Below, one piece after another: positions 12,209 through 24,959 of a DNA stretch of 64,000 bases. Position 1 is the first letter of the stretch. Each line of letters starts with the position of its first letter. The position numbers and the translations under genes are program-made. The stretch is taken from assembly GCA_014607495.2 (NCBI GenBank), contig CP053160.1, positions 9,796,001-9,860,000 of the forward strand. The letters are read 5' to 3'. The notes below the pieces were generated by a model, which saw only the letters and a list, made by a program, of their open reading frames with translations, did not search any database and was not told the DNA's origin. This DNA is from Carposina sasakii. Taxonomy: Eukaryota > Arthropoda > Insecta > Lepidoptera > Carposinidae.

Positions 12209-12580
12209 CAGGGTGATTTTTGGTCGTCAACGTTCCCGAAAACTACGGAATCTCCTCATCATCACGATCATTTTTCTCCATGGAAGCATACCTGGGAAGT
12301 ATCTGGTTCCCGAGATCCAAAATTTAATAAATAGACTGCGTTTTTCTGCATAAATGCACATAGACGCGCGTAGCAAGATTTTTTCACGAGAAATAATTAA
12401 TATCTGTCTATGAAAAAACTAGCATAAACACTGGACACTATAAATTTCGCTTGATCAAGTAATTTTAAAAAATCCAAAAAATTTACATCGTTTCCTAGTA
12501 TTTTTTTGGCATAAACTTAGTTTATTTGATGTAGAGAGTACGTACCTTTCGTTAAGGGTGGCAACCAAAAAAACATCCTG
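12209..12580. mobile_element. CAGGGTG-type MITE, family B
   Basis: This 372 bp element runs from CAGGGTGATTTTTGGTCGTC to AACATCCTG with TA at each side. It is a close relative of 4118-4481. It sits exactly at the end of a GCAGGATC-family repeat. Confidence 0.8.
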
Positions 12581-14932
12581 TATACATATAAAATACACTG
12601 ACTGGTTGATAATGAACATAAGTTACCTATCTTAAATAACAGAGGATGATATTGTACTCTTAGAAGCATCCGTAGCATGAGATATGAGAGTGACATATCT
12701 CACAACAAAGCGATAAATCCACAGAACTAAATAATAACTAGATAAACTACGTATATGTACTACGCATGTAAAAAGGGAGTTAACTTTCCATAGCTCATAC
12801 AATCATAATGATGATTAAGTGGTAACCCCTTGAACAATTACCTAAATAACGAGAACGACAACCTTTAAATATTCCTTAAAGCAATATACTGTGTCCAAAG
12901 CCCCATAAAGTTTGAGTAAACTTAATACTTTAAACTCTTTTAAGTAAAACATATTTTGGCCTGGTTCCAACTAGGTACAACTGGTTCCGCTTGGCATATC
13001 ATTTTGTTGGCAAGGTAAAGATACCTGTTACACAGAAAGTTTAAGTAAATGTTCCTGTTAAAATATATGTAGAATAGAGTGCACTTCATCAAATAATTCC
13101 CTTGAACGTTGGCAACGCTTTGTGTATGACTGCATTACTTGAACGCATGTCAGAAAAACTACCATTTTATGGTCAAAAGATTAATCCAATTTCAAGAATA
13201 TGTAAAAATGAGCCAAGTTCTAACTACACAACCTTGTTTACTAATACGGTAGATATTAAGTAAGTCAGCTGATGCTTATAAGTAAAAATAGTTCTTCAAG
13301 CACTAGAAATAAGCTTCAAAGCTCATGCAAGCGGAGTCATATTATATAAGAGTAGTAAATAAAATTCGGTTACATTACACGCCCGTGAAAATATCCTTAC
13401 TAAAGCCAGATAGAGCTAACAGACTCAATATCTCTTCTATCGAGACCGTGGCAAATATTCCGCATAGTAAAACATATTTACGCGGAAACGTGGATCGTAG
13501 ATATACGAATCGCAGAATGTAATAAGTATGATAGTGGAAAATATTTTATTTGGTATCTATATTATATTTATATTTGTGGTGAATACACAGTTTAATATTA
13601 TTATAATGGCTTATATGAAAATACGATCCATTGGACCATATATTTTTAATAAAATCTCACATTATTATTCTATTTCAAATTTTTTTGTGGTGTAGATCAA
13701 ACTTGTTTCAAGTAGATATTATTTTTTGAATTTGTCATGCTACTCAGCCGCAACAAATATGCGTAAAACTATGTACATTTTTAAAGAAATAGCGCGAACT
13801 TTGACATTATGTATGTGTAAAATAAATAATTTTGCCATACTAAATTTATAACAATCATTTAATTACCCTAAATGACTAAATTCAGGTTACCACGAGTAAA
13901 TATAATTTCACTAGAGTATTGTATCTTTTTTAAGTAAAATCAACTTCTTAATCAGGGTTTAGCTAAAAATATATATAAAATAGTATTATATGTATAATGG
14001 GAACAAACTATAAACATCGTGTTAATCTACATTGCTATACGTTATTGCTATCCAAGACATTTCTTAAAAGTTTCCGGAACATTAATTTTGTCATCGTAAA
14101 AATCTTGGCGACGACACGACTGTGGCGCTATTTTAAATCCTAAATGGCCGAGATTATTTGCTTTGGCTTAAGTTATGGCACATAAAATTACATAAACCCG
14201 TTTTGAAATATCTATTGCTATATTAAAATTTGTCTTAACCCAATTTTTTAACGGCAGTCGGTAAAAGAGTTTTACTTTCATGAAACTGTTTTTCTTTGAC
14301 TTGGGCTAAAGTACCCCGATGTTATAGTACCCAGTTTGCTAATAATTTACAATATTAAAATCCGTATTGTGATTGGCACTGAAATAATCTTGATTAAATC
14401 CAATTATTTTCTTATTTAATGTAATTATGGAAATCCTCGCACATTAAAAACTTTTTGGTTAAAAAACTGTTTACGTAAATGAAAATATGGGTGCCGAATT
14501 TAAATGTGGAACATTTGGAACGCACTTTTAATTTTTAAAGACTGGAACCACAGCCGCGTTCGTTCCGATTTTAGGTCACCATTCTGCGGGCAATTTTAAA
14601 ATATTCCGATGGATACTAAAATATTATGTTCGGTTCGTCGTGCTTTTACTTCCGCGATAATATACATTATTAGTGTTTCCATGTCCAAGTTTAATAAAAT
14701 GTAATTTTAGATCGGTTGAATCTCTTAAATTACACTGCGTGACAAAAATTTTTTTACAAAATGGACCTGCTGAACACAAAAACGTGATTGAATTTTTTGT
14801 AACACTTACCATTTTAAAGTTATGATAAATTGTGTACTATATACAAATGAAGACAGACAAAATCAGTATCATATTTGTGAACAATAGGATCCTCTTTAAT
14901 TACAAATCAGCAGTACCTAATCTGCTAACATT
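12581..14932. other. Unassigned AT-rich sequence
   Basis: I found no gene, RNA gene or repeat I could name. Confidence 0.5.
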
Positions 14933-15578
14933 TTAGCATTTTCCTCGGTGCACATACTTTTGTATTAGGAGATAACAAGTGCCATTCTTGCAATCCAATA
15001 TTTCAGCATTCCCAACAGATAAATTCAAAACACGGATCAAATCATTCAACTCCTGCTGTTCAATTAAATGTGGTTGCTGCATGGTGTGATTGGGAGGGGA
15101 TACTCCGACATTTGCCTGTTCAGCTCAATTTCATCCTCGTCATTGCTTGAAATAACAGGTTCTTCACAAGTGGAGTCTGTTGGCAAAGGTACTTGATATT
15201 TTTCACTGTGAGGAATTGGTTTTGATACTGATGCTACATTTGGATACTTTGATATTTGACTCTTTTTTTTTTATTCCTCAAACAAAAATAGCAATCATCG
15301 TGATGATTTACAGGTTCCCGCCAGATCATTGGCACAGCAAACGACATGGAAACCGGCTTCCGATTATACCAGTTATTTAATTTTACGTAGCATGAAATGC
15401 AAAAAAGTTTTGGGGTCCATTCCTTATCTTGCACCACAGAATGACCAAAATAACACAAAAACGCTTGTTTAACCTTCTCAGTTGGAACTCTTCCTTGAGA
15501 TTTAATAATATATTTTCCACAAATATAACAAAACTTGTCCGGGTGATTTAAACACTTGCGGCGGTCACTTTTCTCCAT
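14933..15578 (-). pseudogene. Broken gene of a multicopy zinc-ribbon-like (DCYFCL) family
   Basis: The first part (15578-15234) reads MEKSDRRKCLNHPDKFCYIC and onward. It has CxxC pairs at FCYICGKY, FCISCYVKL and DCYFCLRNK and the phrase FAVPMIWREP. I recognise this as the N-terminal module of an uncharacterised family that is multicopy in many insects and other invertebrates and is probably element-borne. After a slip in the A8 run near 15263-15270 the frame resumes as KSQISKYPNVASVSKPIPHS with an acidic stretch. After a second slip near 15060 it continues LIEQQELNDLIRVLNLS to a stop at 14933. Only this N-terminal part survives. The three CxxC pairs suggest zinc binding; no reaction can be assigned. 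Confidence 0.65.
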
Positions 15579-15824
15579 AACTTTCGAAATAAAATGTAAT
15601 GATTACTTAAATAAACTGTTAAAATTATTTTAAGAATACCAAAACTTTTAATTTACAGTCGTACAGATTTCAGTATTAAAACAAATCTGCAATTAACGAT
15701 GTTTGCTCTTTTATTTTTAATGAGGGTACATGTAAATAATATTCACACTATTACTAAGAAACGTGACGTGTTAGACACCCTTTTTAACCGACTTCAAAAA
15801 GAGAGGTTATCAATTCGTCTGTAT

Positions 15825-15826
<2 letters not shown>

Positions 15827-15886
<60 letters not shown>
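15827..15886 (+). repeat. Poly-T run
   Basis: About 55-60 T in a row inside the repeat unit, matching the poly-A of the inverted copy at 50060-50141. Its length is unreliable in any assembly. Confidence 0.9.
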
Positions 15887-15887
<1 letters not shown>

Positions 15888-16557
15888 TTTTTTTATGTGT
15901 GTTACCTCAGAACTCCGTCATTTATAAACCGATTTCAATTTTTTTTTTATAGTTGGTCATGGTATACTTCCAGGTTGGTCCCATATTCACCATATCAGGA
16001 TCTGATGATGGGATCTTGGAGAAATCGAGGGCAATCCTCGAATATTGTAGGCACATGTAGTCTGTTTTTATACTTTTACTGAGCGTTTTGATCACCTACA
16101 TATAAAACATAACATCTGATGATGGAATCTCTAAGGAATCTAGGGATATCCTCAAATATAAAAGGCACGAGTAGTCCGTTTTTAGATTTTTATAGAGAAT
16201 TTTGGTCAGCTACACATAATATAAAGGAAACGAGGGTCTGATGATGGAGCCGCCGAAAAACAGATAGTGGAACTTTTTAGTAACAAAATCCCCCTATGGC
16301 AGGGGGGGGCCTACGTCCAGTAATGGACTGCAATAGGCTTATGAAGATGAAGATAATTGTGTTAAGTCATTAAATTATATGTTGCGTTAAGCCGTGTCCG
16401 AAGTAAGATGGTTATAGAGGAAGAGGTAGACATGAGAATAACGAGATGACGGATAATAGGGATGAATGAAAAAAGAGTACCTACATATTGTACCGACCCC
16501 AAATGATTGGGAACAGGGCAGGAAGAAGGAGTGTAATTATATGTTGCTTAAATAAGT

Positions 16558-16932
16558 GTGTACATGGCTGTTGTGCTGCCAAATCTCTTATATTCCTCCA
16601 AGGCGTGGTGCATGTACCGTCGCCACATACGCACTCTGGATCGATTCCACCTCAAGTGCCTCCGATCCATCATAAAAATCAGATGGTCCAACCGAGTGCG
16701 TAATACCGAAGTATTGCGAAGAGCCAATGTAAGTGCCATTGAGGCCTACTTAATGCGTCGGCAGCTTCGGTGGTGCGGTCATGTGTCTCGTATGGCGGAG
16801 GAGAGATTGGCTAAGAGCATCTTCTTTTCTGAACTAGCACAACGACTAGAGTGGCGCAGGACGGTGATAAAGCAAGTACACGAGTTCGAGGAGCAGCGTC
16901 AAGCTGACCTTGAGCTAAACGTGGTGAACTAA
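16558..16932 (+). pseudogene. Non-LTR retrotransposon reverse transcriptase, C-terminal remnant
   Basis: About 125 residues include [40 protein letters not shown] and [15 protein letters not shown]. This is the thumb/C-terminal region of RTE-like LINE reverse transcriptases. The polymerase core (YxDD) is missing. A deletion of about 120 bp removes sequence present in the 49 kb copy after FFSEL. Downstream, 16933-17135 is the 3' UTR, ending GGTCGGAGATCATCATTATC and an ATC-type microsatellite. Confidence 0.8.
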
Positions 16933-17347
16933 AGACTCGTCCTCCTGCTGCCATTATCTATAATACAATAATGGCGCACTAACCTGTCCTCTGTGTGCGC
17001 GGGCGTTCAGGGCGAAGATTGGCTATGTAAATGTAAGCCATCTTCGAGCGCATGAACGCCAACTTAGTAATATCTAGGAGTAGAAGTGGTCGCCATGACC
17101 GAAATTGGTCGGAGATCATCATTATCATCATAATCATCATATTATCAGACGTAAAGTTTCGAAGCCTAGTCCTTTTTCTTTTTTGTCATGTGGCCTATTT
17201 TATATAAAAATTATATAAATCTGACAATATTATGCCTCCTAAACTTCGTACACGGCTCAACGCAATATATATTTGCCCTTTAGTTAAATTTTACTTTAGT
17301 AGGCTCGAGTTTTGGGAGGAAGTCGGTTTTTCGTTTTAAAAAAATTA

Positions 17348-17805
17348 TTAATAGACAATGTTTTCAACAATGGAATAAGGAATTCAAAACACGTAATCTT
17401 ATCTATGTAGAAAAATTTTGGAGCAAGGTATTTAATGAAAAAAATTATTACCTATGCGGGTCCAAATACAATTACATCTACATAATCAACAAAAAGCGTA
17501 ATAATAGATTATTATAATAGAGATTTTAGTACCTTAAAATTTTATATGAAAACAATTGAATATTAATAAATATGAGATGTGCAAAAAATCTCTCAAGATC
17601 GGTTTATTGCTATTGGTTTTGGAAGTTCAAATTTCGAACTGATGCTGCTCACCATTATAGGCCTATACCCTCCACTATCCTTTAAATCTGATACATGATG
17701 TACGTTAATATCAGATCTGATAAAATCATTCAGACAGGGTTAAAATAAATTATGTTCTTTATTGCACATATGCAAAAATATATAATTACAAGATACATAC
17801 ATATA
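17348..17805. other. Unassigned AT-rich sequence
   Basis: No gene seen. Around 17583-17630 is a short match to the AGATCGGTTTATTG-type repeat also near 36430. Confidence 0.4.
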
Positions 17806-18005
17806 TTCACGCCTTTATCCCTTACGGAGTAGGCAGAGCACCAAGGGCCGATAGAACCATATGGTGCCACTTCTGACTAATTTTGAGGGTATAGTTGAAA
17901 TGTACAAGTTCGGTTAGTAGTGACAGGTGATCAGCCCATCGCCTACAAAACACCAAGACCCTCTTGTCCCTCTACTGACTTGTACAGTGTGCCCGGGAAG
18001 AGAAT
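17806..18005 (-). repeat. Interspersed repeat with CCTTTATCCCTTACGG
   Basis: This is a common Lepidoptera repeat; its first part recurs at 38865-38935. No coding capacity. Confidence 0.6.
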
Positions 18006-19894
18006 CAGCTGTAGTATTATACGTTTTTTTATTTCACTCCCAGAGCAGCATATGAGTAGGTACATAATTACAAGATAAAATAAATATTAATCAAACAAAC
18101 CCTATAAAACAACTATTATACCTACAAAATAAACAATGTTTTTTATTATTATACGCAATTATTCACATGCGCAACAATCGGAGCGCGCACGAAAGAGGTC
18201 CCCGCTAAGTTAAGTTATTCGCACAATAATAAACAAAACTATGAAAAACAGCAACGCTTACAATCTCCCGTATCGAAGGAGGTCATTCTTTCGCTGAGTC
18301 CAAACGATATCGCGATCTAACTTGGCTGGCAACGGGCCAGTCGACACAAAAGCGACATATGGCTGTACGAGTGTTATTTCTTGTTCCTTTATTTTTTCTA
18401 TGCGCTTTTAATAGTGATATATTTCTGGGGTAAGGAAAAGAAATATAGGTGGTAACATACTATTTTCATATTTAAAATCTAATGTTTACTTTGTACCATA
18501 AATCTACAAATATATTTATAGATAATAACAAGCACTGCCTGGATACACCTGGATACCACCAAACATAATATATTTTCATAATATATTCATTGTGTATTAA
18601 TAAATATAACTTTTATTTATAACCATAAACATTGTTCAATTGTTCATAATGCCTAATTAATTACATTCCCTTATAAAGTAATGCAAAATTATATAAACCT
18701 GGCAACAATTATTAAATTCAATTTGAAGATATTCCTCAGTAAATATTGATATAACGTCTCGACCTATATTTGAAGATGGTCACTCAAACTGAATGGAATC
18801 TCATTTCAATTCCCATTAGCTCTAAATCTAAATTCAATTAATCTTTTCAATTTCAGCCATAATCTGGCAAGGATTTATAATGAACTTGTCTTACCTATGC
18901 ACAACCTATATTTATTACAGTGTTCAGTGCTAACAATTTGCTGACAATTTGTTATTTATTTTGCATTGGTACAGATAAGTTATTATTTTCTTTCTATCGC
19001 CTGTTTCGACTCAGTCAAATATCATGAGGTCGATGATTGCAACATTTTTTCTATTTTATATTACAAGTAATGTGGGTACTTTTTGATTTTCAATCGAGCT
19101 GATAATGCACAAAATCACAATTTAGCTGTTAAAAGCACGATACACGATCACAATACGTACCAAAAAATCCAACAATTTTATCTTTTTGCAAATTAACTGA
19201 TGGTTTTTCGAGAGAATCCCTATTTCTTCTTTCAAATAGATACATTTGTGGAGTAATTCAATATATTTCACCGAACACTTAGAATAATTATGTAAGTAAC
19301 CCATAGTAACGTACTGTTGCTTGGTACGGTATTTACAGGCTACGGTTTTCAGGCTTTCATAAAGAACACGAAGGTAGGAAAAGCAGACCAGTCTCCATAA
19401 TTCCGATTCTTATGCTCAAAATAGATAGTCGAATTCATAATGGTTCAGATTTTTGTTATTGAGCTACGAAATGCGTAATTTTATCAGTCGTTAAAAGCTG
19501 GTAATAATAAAGCCATAAAAAGCAAAAAAAATGTTAGTTTTAAAAACTTGTTAATAAACATTTTAATATTTGAAGATTTTTGTTGTACGATTTGAGTTTC
19601 TATTTAAGTCTACTACTGACACAATTCCATTATTTACGATTATCACCTGACCTGAAATTCATTCTTATTGCATTTCTCTGCGACTTCAGGATAATAATAC
19701 CTAAATCATAAAATTATTGTAAAGTATAATGAAAGTGTATCAGCTAAAACCGAAGACTCCATTGCGCCTTTGTAGAGAAAAGAATTACCTAAAAACTTAT
19801 CAGCATATGCTGCGTTAAAATTTTGACCCAGTGTCACGCTAACGACTATCTAATGAAGGCTCTCAAGCTCAAATGCAACCAGCCCCCTGATTGC
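18006..19894. other. Unassigned AT-rich sequence
   Basis: I see no gene or recognisable repeat. Confidence 0.5.
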
Positions 19895-20181
19895 ACGCAC
19901 GCACACACTCTCAATTATCGCGATCGCGCGGCTTCGGCCTCCTGATTACGTAAAAGGGGATTACGTAAAAAAAAAATTACGGGGCGACGTGCGGGGCGCG
20001 GGAGGACGCCGAGCGCTCGTTGCGCGCACGCACTCTAAATTATCGCGATCCCGCGGCTTCGGCTTTGCTATTGCTTTACGTAATCAATATTTTTGAAGAA
20101 GGTCATCGTAGCCACTGTTAAACCATGCCAGAAGTTATTTCACGGCTTCCTTTGGCATAATCTAAAAGTTCTTATTCTTTA

Positions 20182-20490
20182 CTAGTGGACGCCCGCGACT
20201 CCGTCCGCGTGAACTACAGAAAAAACAAAATGTCAAAATTATCCGGGATAAAAACTTTTTCCCGGGATAAAAAGTAGCCTACATGTTAAGTGGGACCTGT
20301 TACAATATATTCCTGAAAACTGCATCGAAATCGGTTCAGCTGTTTCTGAGATTAGCGTGCACAAACGCACAGACAAACCGACAAACAGACAAAAATCATT
20401 CTTTTGAATACTATTGCTTTGATAAATATTTTCATATATCTTCCATGTACAGACAGCGATCCGTTACATTTTTTATTATAAGTATAGATA
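20182..20490 (+). mobile_element. Helitron-like non-autonomous repeat
   Basis: It starts CTAGTGGACGCCCGCGACTC, contains ATCCGGGATAAAAA and TTCTGAGATTAGCGTGCACA, and ends ATTATAAGTATAGATA. Near-full copies are at 30156-30492 and 63664-63973. The assignment to Helitron-type elements is from resemblance to Lepidoptera-wide repeats and is not proven. Confidence 0.65.
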
Positions 20491-21226
20491 GATTGTATAC
20501 AAAAAATTACACAAAAAAAAATATTATACCTATACATACAGATGAATTGAGAACCTCCTCCCTTTTTTAAAGTCGGTTAAAAACAGGGAAATTTTTAAAA
20601 GAAATGTATACAAAGGCGTGCAGCGTGCATATCTCTGCAAAGCTATTTTTCAATGGTTCAGTACCTATTATCGAGGTAACTCTCGCTTTTGGTGTTTCAT
20701 CTTAGAAACGAATCTCATGGAATATCGAAGCTTAAATAAAATATGTAACACCCTCTCTTGAGGAAACACTCGTAGTCTTGTTTTCTTGATTTTCCCAAAT
20801 TGTGGCCAATTATTCCGAGTGCCGCTTGCCTTTGGGAGCGGATAGCTTCAGGCGTGCAGGTGTGCCACTCCGAATCTCATCGGTATGCCTTCGGTATACG
20901 GTAGTAATTAGAATGGAATTATTATTCCTGATTGATCAACCAATGAGTATGTCTACTTGTGTTATTGAAAATGGATGGTTTAATGATGTGGTGGCTTAAA
21001 ACATGGCAGTAAATGATTGGTAGATGGAGTCAGGATTCGGGAACTGTAAATTAAAAAACTGAAGAATCACTTACATTGCATAGGTACTTACTTCAATAAC
21101 TTGCGGTACCATTGGGATTTCTACTTAACTATATAGCCCTATTTTTACGATTGTACCAGAAGGAGGGTTATGTTTTTCGAGTGTATGTTTGTATGTATAT
21201 TATTTGGCAAGCTTAAACAGCCCCCT

Positions 21227-21322
21227 GATTACGTAAAAGCAATAGCAAAGCCGCCCTTGATTACGTAAAAGCAATAGCAAAGCCGCCCTTGATTACGTAA
21301 AAGCAATAGCAAAGCCGAAGCC
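21227..21322 (+). repeat. Three 32 bp tandem repeats
   Basis: The unit GATTACGTAAAAGCAATAGC continuing AAAGCCGCCCTT is repeated three times at period 32 (starts 21227, 21259, 21291). It includes the palindrome TTACGTAA. Confidence 0.9.
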
Positions 21323-21794
21323 GCGGGATCGCGATAATTGAGAGTGTGTGTGCACAACGAGCGCTCGGCGTCCTCCCGCGCCCCGCACCTCGTCCCGCGC
21401 ATACATATAAACATACACTCGAAAAACATAACCCTCCTTCTGGTACAATCGTAAAAATAGGGCTATATAGTTAAGTAGAAATCTCAATGGTACCGCAAGT
21501 TATTTTGCAATCGATTTTCAGGAATATATTGTAACAGGTCCCACTTAACATGTAGGTTACTTTTTATCCCGGGAAAATGTTTTTATCCCGGATATTTACT
21601 AGTTAAGAATAAGAACTTTTAGATTATGCCAAAGGAAACCGTGAAATAACTTCTGGCATGGTTTAACAGTGGCTACGATGAACTTCTTCAAAAATAAGCA
21701 AAATTGTATTAATTTGACAGATACTTCAGTTAATATAGTTTACTTCCCTCCGATTGCTGATAACCATATAATCTTAAATATATACATGGCTGTA

Positions 21795-22000
21795 TTTCCT
21801 TAATGAGGTAGCCTGTACTGTAGGATCATGTAGATCGTAGACCCACGATTAGCAAAGCAAGACCATATATGAAAAGATCAATGACGTGCTAGGTCATCGC
21901 ATGAAAGAACATAAATGGGTTCTTTATTCGACTCTTACGATATACAATTGATGTATTCCAATGAGTGAGGCTTACAGACGGAGTCGCGTGGATCACCAAG
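21795..22000 (+). repeat. GCAGGATC-family repeat, diverged
   Basis: GAGGTAGCCTGTACTGTAGG, then GACTCTTACGATATAC, placing it in the family. Confidence 0.6.
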
Positions 22001-22106
22001 TTCTATCTCATTCCATTATCGCATTCAACATCCAGAATGCTCTAGAAATTTCCAAACAAATGGCACCGCTTGGCTGAGTATTGAGTACATTTTCCGATAA
22101 ATAAGG

Positions 22107-22370
22107 GTGTATAATAGAATTTATCAAAGTGCGAATCACTCTTTATTAGAGGCCTCAAAACCCCAACAGAGAGTGATAACCAACATTATTATAGGTCATG
22201 GAGCCTTCAACAAACACCTCTCCACATTAGGTGTTACAGACAGTCCTCTGTGCAGAGCCTGCATGGAAGAAGAGGAGACAGTCGCCCATCTGCTGCTGCA
22301 CTGCAGAGAAGTGGCCCCATACCGGGCAAAATACCTCCAGGCTCGCTTAGCGAGACTCTGGGCAACCTGA
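22107..22370 (+). pseudogene. LINE ORF2 C-terminal remnant (post-RNase H Cys motif)
   Basis: About 87 residues show IIIGHGAFNKHLSTLGV and then CRACMEEEETVAHLLLHC, the CxxC...H...C motif found after the RNase H domain in several non-LTR clades. It ends YRAKYLQARLARL before a stop. The upstream polymerase and RNase H are missing. Directly downstream, 22485-22600 is a piece of the 3' UTR shared with 31497, 42211 and, inverted, 30536, so this identifies the parent LINE family of those tails. Confidence 0.75.
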
Positions 22371-22484
22371 AAAGACTTGAGTAGAGAGCACACCACCTTT
22401 ACGCAAAATAGGCGCACAGTCGTCGAGTTGCGGAAACAAGCTTGTTCTACCATACCATACAATAGAGGCATCTATACGTGGGCC

Positions 22485-22600
22485 TAAATACCGTGTGGTG
22501 TCGGCAGAGTAGATTAGCACCACCACATATCTATCCGTGGGTATCGTAAGAGGCGATTGCGGGCTTCCGGGAAGTGGGCAGTAGAGTCTCCCGTATTTCG
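22485..22600 (+). repeat. LINE 3' UTR piece (GGCAGAGTAGA type)
   Basis: GTGTGGTGTCGGCAGAGTAG and GTGGGTATCGTAAGAGGCGA are homologous to 42211-42320 and 31500-31600. Confidence 0.75.
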
Positions 22601-24214
22601 ACTGTGTGATATCTGTCTGTCACTCGAAAAGTTTTATAGATATATTTTAAATATTACTCATTGACAAAAGTAACTTACTATACCCCATTTAGGTATATCT
22701 AGCCTAAACTTGTGTAGTTTGGAAATACACAAGATATTTTATATACAGTGTAATATATCTTGTGCTTTCCCAATATCTAAGTCAAGACGACAAATGGCGG
22801 GTGACACACTCCGTCTTGCACGCAAATTAGTCAAAAGTAAAACAAGGCAGCTACAATTATACCTGACTAAGCGGAAACGCAATTTGTACGCGGCAAGCCA
22901 GTTCAATTATATATAATACAAACGCTTCTCGACAACTAGATTAAACTCTGGCGAAGATATGAGTGTAAAAATGTAGGATAGACAGTTTTTGAAACTTTTA
23001 AAGTTCCCTAGCTGAAAAGGAAATATTAGCGATATTGCGTGCAGTGCTGGACATAGCAATCCATCGATATCGACTTCCTATCTTGCAAAGTTCTAAGAAG
23101 TAGATTAGACCAGAGATTAGAGTAGAATAGACCTTCAAAATGACAGTACTAATAACTGTTGGTTACTAGACGTCTAATATTAGAGTTTATTGGCTGAGAG
23201 GAAGAAGTAACACAGGCGGCAAACTTTGCTAATTGTTTTTTTTCAACATGCTTTCTTCTTCTGTATTAACTTAGTTATGTGCTCACGCCTACAGTTCTGT
23301 ACAAATAACTCAGTCAAAGTATATATTACAAGTGCTACTCGACAACTCGATTAGTATCCGCGCGTCTCGTAGGAGCACAAGATTAATTCCCGGCATTAGT
23401 TCTCGGCCGGATTCGAATACTTATTATTGTATTACGGGACTTGCCGCCATTTTGATTTACAACATTTTAGAAGGCCTTGTTCGACTTATTTGAATCGGCT
23501 TATGATTTTCCTTCAAATTTAATTGTCCCGAATGATTGACGATGAACGCGCACAACTGAAAAAATACCTTACATGAAACTTGGAAGGATGTGATCTTTGT
23601 ATGACACAGGGATCCGATAAGGATTACCCGAAATTCCCACGAGTACGGAAAAACGGGAATCCGAATGTTTTTTGTATGCATTGCTGGAACGCGACACCAC
23701 TGTATTTTGGGCACGTCACTGATCACGAATTTGCATGCATAGCCTGATTAATATTTCATTAGGAAATTGATACGACGGTACATAAAGTTTCTAATATAAA
23801 TTTTATTATAAACGATAAAGTTAAAATAAATCTAATATAAATCATAAAGTTTGTATCTAACACAAAAAGTTTCATAGAAAAGACATAACAGAATCCTTTA
23901 CAGATAGAACGAGACCTTCAGTATGTTCACGTTCCATTGCGGCTATTATAGAGGCAATTTACAAGCGAATGTGCCAATAGGGAGCTCGCGCAGAAATGTA
24001 GTAGTAGTTGTATTCTTGGTCCTTTGTTTTCGCTTACCAGACTTATATTTTACTAGTGTTATCTTCCTGTCCCAAATTTTATGTGATTTTTTTCCCATTT
24101 AGGGGTTTAAAATATTATGTATGTAATTATTGTTTTATTGAGCCCTATTTATCTCACCCCGACCCCAGTTATGTAATAACTCATATACATACATACACAT
24201 ACGGTTTTGTATCT
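22601..24214. other. Unassigned AT-rich sequence
   Basis: No gene or repeat I can name. Confidence 0.5.
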
Positions 24215-24395
24215 GAAATGGGGTAGCCAGAACCGCAGGATCGTAAAGAATTTCCCACAGCCACGTTTAGAAACGCAAGAACTGATGTAAATGATCAATG
24301 ATAAGTTGCTAGCCTGAGAGAATGCCCGAGTTCCTTGACATGTACGGAAAGAGATGCAGCTAATGTTTTCTAATAAAGCCGCATATCAGTAGAGG
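24215..24395 (+). repeat. GCAGGATC-family repeat
   Basis: A well-kept copy: GGGGTAGCCAGAACCGCAGG, AAGTTGCTAGCCTGAGAGAA, ending at AAAGCCGCATATCAG. Confidence 0.75.
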
Positions 24396-24959
24396 GCAGC
24401 AGGTGTAATAAGTTCAATATTATTCAAATACTACAAGAATTAAACATAAAATTAAAGTACTTATCTACCCTTTATGTCTACCTTCCTACACCACATTTAC
24501 CATGACGACAGGCACAAAAAATAAGCCCCTATATATTTATATGCTCCTACCGATAGGTAATCGTTCCCCCCCCCCTCTACCTCTTGACAAACCACTTCCC
24601 ATTATTACTATCGCAAGTCAGAACGGATAGAAAGAGCGGATATATTTCATTCGTTCCCAATATTTCATTCTTCCGCAATATTTTATTCCATTCATTGAGC
24701 GAAGGAGGTAGTTTGTAAAAATCTGAGTGATTTGATACATTAGTATGGACTAAATTTAGGCTCACCTAACTTTGAAAAATTAAGTACTTACTCCCTCCGT
24801 TCAGGCGTGATGTGATGGCCAAAGGAAATACGGATAAATTTTTATTTATGATAGCGGACACCCACGACTTCGTTATATCCCGTTCCCGTGGAAATTTCGG
24901 AAAATCCTTTCTTATCGGATGACTACCTCATACGTGGATTGTCGTGCGTTGATCCGTTA

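Larger units (their letters stand above)
15781..17347 (+). repeat. 1.57 kb repeat unit bounded by AACCGACTTC ends, copy 1
   Basis: The unit starts TTTTTAACCGACTTCAAAAAG and ends GAAGTCGGTTTTTCG plus an A-rich tail. So it has short inverted termini (AACCGACTTC). It carries a T-rich run, three related copies of a TCTGATGATGGGATCTTGG type segment, and a LINE reverse-transcriptase tail with its 3' end. Copy 2 is inverted at 48484-50186. Copy 1 lacks about 120 bp within the LINE part relative to copy 2. Confidence 0.8.
19895..21705. repeat. Complex nested inverted repeat, 1.8 kb
   Basis: Several blocks occur on both sides in opposite orientation. 19988-20088 (GCGGGGCGCGGGAGGACGCC, TTATCGCGATCCCGCGGCTT) pairs with 21289-21400. 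20090-20190 (GTAGCCACTGTTAAACCATG) pairs with 21600-21700. Part of the Helitron-like copy at 20220-20330 pairs with 21515-21600. 21104-21200 pairs with 21400-21505 (CCAGAAGGAGGGTTATG). The right arm lacks about 55 bp of the Helitron-like part. It is GC-rich compared with its surroundings and non-coding. Confidence 0.75.

Noticed and set aside
15699..16082. Open frame with about 19 consecutive Phe
   Set aside because: It is the translated poly-T run of the repeat unit; the same artefact appears inverted near 50.1 kb.
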